Source of the DNA: Clostridia bacterium | Lineage (GTDB): Bacteria; Bacillota_A; Clostridia; Oscillospirales; CAG-272 | DNA length: 7,307 nucleotides | Direction: 5' to 3' | Assembly (NCBI GenBank): GCA_017411885.1 | Contig: JAFQPF010000198.1 | Span: 1 to 7,307 of the forward strand | Shown here: in pieces, positions 6,818 to 7,307 of the stretch | Layout: each line of letters opens with the position of its first letter | How positions within the stretch are numbered: position 1 is the stretch's first letter | Made by a program: the position numbers and the translations under genes | Notes under the pieces: generated by a model | Told to the model about the DNA's origin: nothing | The model's input: only the letters and a program-made list of their open reading frames with translations | Database searches by the model: none

Positions 6818-7237
6818 ATGAAAATACTTGTGATAAACGGACCTAATCTTAATATGCTCGGTGTGCGCGAGCCTGAAATTTACGGAAGTGCAACGCTCGC
6901 ACAGCTTGAAGAGCTCGTGCGCTCGCATTGCGCGTCGCGCGGCGCGGAGGTCGAATTTTTCCAGTCCAACCATGAGGGCGACATCGTCGACCGTATTCAG
7001 GCGGCGTATAAAAATATCGACGGAATAATAATCAATCCCGCCGCCTATACCCATACAAGCGTCGCTATTCCCGACGCGATCAAGGCGGTCGGTATACCTA
7101 CAGTCGAGGTGCACCTTTCGGACGTCGACAGTCGTGAGGAGTTCAGAAAAATCTCCTACGTCGCGCCCGTGTGCATCAAAACGATCAAGGGCAAGCACTT
7201 CGCCGGCTACATCGAAGCCTGTGATCTGCTGATGTGA
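6818..7237 (+). CDS. aroQ: 3-dehydroquinate dehydratase, type II
   Basis: This small cytosolic enzyme dehydrates 3-dehydroquinate to 3-dehydroshikimate (third shikimate step) through an enolate mechanism; the family forms dodecamers. From the ATG at 6818 the protein is 139 residues, the usual size, and starts MKILVINGPNLNMLG as expected. Conserved positions, with M. tuberculosis numbers in parentheses, are Asn10 (12), lid Arg17 (19), catalytic base Tyr22 (24), Asn73 (75) and His79 (81) in INPAAYTH, Glu97 (99) and catalytic His99 (101) in VEVHLSDV, and Arg106 (108) and Arg110 (112) in SREEFR. A small difference is SDV where SNI or SNV is more usual. It supplies the step that aroD covers in enteric bacteria and completes the pathway set. 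It is the last gene, separated from aroE-aroK by 40 nt with a hairpin, so its expression may differ somewhat from that of the upstream genes. Confidence 0.96.
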   Translation: MKILVINGPNLNMLGVREPEIYGSATLAQLEELVRSHCASRGAEVEFFQSNHEGDIVDRIQAAYKNIDGIIINPAAYTHTSVAIPDAIKAVGIPTVEVHLSDVDSREEFRKISYVAPVCIKTIKGKHFAGYIEACDLLM

Positions 7238-7257
7238 TCGAGTATGTTTTTTATGTT

Positions 7258-7295
7258 GCGAGGGGGAAACTTTTGGAGAAAAGTTTCCCCCTCGC
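7258..7295 (+). terminator. Perfect 17-bp inverted repeat after aroQ, probable transcript-end hairpin without U-tract
   Basis: GCGAGGGGGAAACTTTT (7258-7274) and its exact reverse complement (7279-7295) enclose the tetraloop GGAG. It begins 20 nt after the aroQ stop, where an operon terminator is expected. However, the + strand continues GCTCCCCGTTCA with no T-run to the window end, and a run of six T (7247-7252) lies before the stem rather than after it. On the minus strand it would likewise lack a following T-run. It may act as a transcription-end or 3'-protecting structure, or be one copy of a dispersed palindromic repeat. The structure is certain; the terminator role is inferred from position. 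Confidence 0.55.
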
Positions 7296-7307
7296 GCTCC
7301 CCGTTCA

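Noticed and set aside
6701..7198. 165-codon open frame on the minus strand across the aroE-aroK/aroQ junction
   Set aside because: It is antisense to aroQ and to the kinase end, with no recognisable family motif.
7247..7252. Run of six T after aroQ as the U-tract of an intrinsic terminator
   Set aside because: No convincing stem precedes it; the strong hairpin lies after it, in the wrong order for termination on this strand.

Overview
The window is one strand-uniform operon for aromatic amino acid biosynthesis, read entirely on the + strand, with no mobile element, RNA gene or CRISPR array. It encodes the end of a DAHP synthase and then every later enzyme of the shikimate pathway to chorismate, plus the enzymes that carry chorismate to phenylpyruvate and 4-hydroxyphenylpyruvate. 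Moderate G+C, heavy use of CTT (Leu) and ATA (Ile) codons, purine-rich Shine-Dalgarno sites and the sequence types (type I-beta DAHP synthase, type II dehydroquinase, AroC with a GGGHFSGR motif, bifunctional P-protein) suggest an anaerobic Firmicute of class Clostridia, probably a gut Oscillospiraceae/Ruminococcaceae-like lineage. This taxonomic placement is inferred from impression and was not tested by a search.

Layout: 1-111, 3' end of DAHP synthase (step 1); 133-966, tyrA (prephenate dehydrogenase without ACT domain); 963-2009, aroB (step 2); 2028-3293, aroA (step 6); 3310-4404, aroC (step 7); 4415-5557, pheA (chorismate mutase + prephenate dehydratase + ACT); 5554-6777, a single reading frame joining shikimate dehydrogenase (step 4) to shikimate kinase (step 5); 6818-7237, aroQ (type II dehydroquinase, step 3). 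A perfect 17-bp hairpin at 7258-7295 closes the operon. Intergenic distances are 21, -4, 18, 16, 10, -4 and 40 nt. Two junctions are ATGA overlaps, and only the last gap (before aroQ) is long enough to hold structure, a 6-bp hairpin. No stretch above 300 bases lacks a gene.

Together the products would convert erythrose-4-phosphate and PEP to chorismate and then to the keto acid precursors of Phe and Tyr. An aminotransferase, the Trp branch, the operon promoter and any leader regulation are not in the window. The only chorismate mutase visible is the N-terminal domain of PheA, and the only visible allosteric (ACT) domain is on the same protein, so Phe is the likely feedback signal among the genes fully seen here. 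The most distinctive items are the SDH-SK fusion, the division of regulatory domains between PheA and TyrA, and the terminal hairpin that lacks a downstream U-tract. I found no sign of an undescribed system: this is a compact, well-formed housekeeping operon with a few unusual architectural choices.
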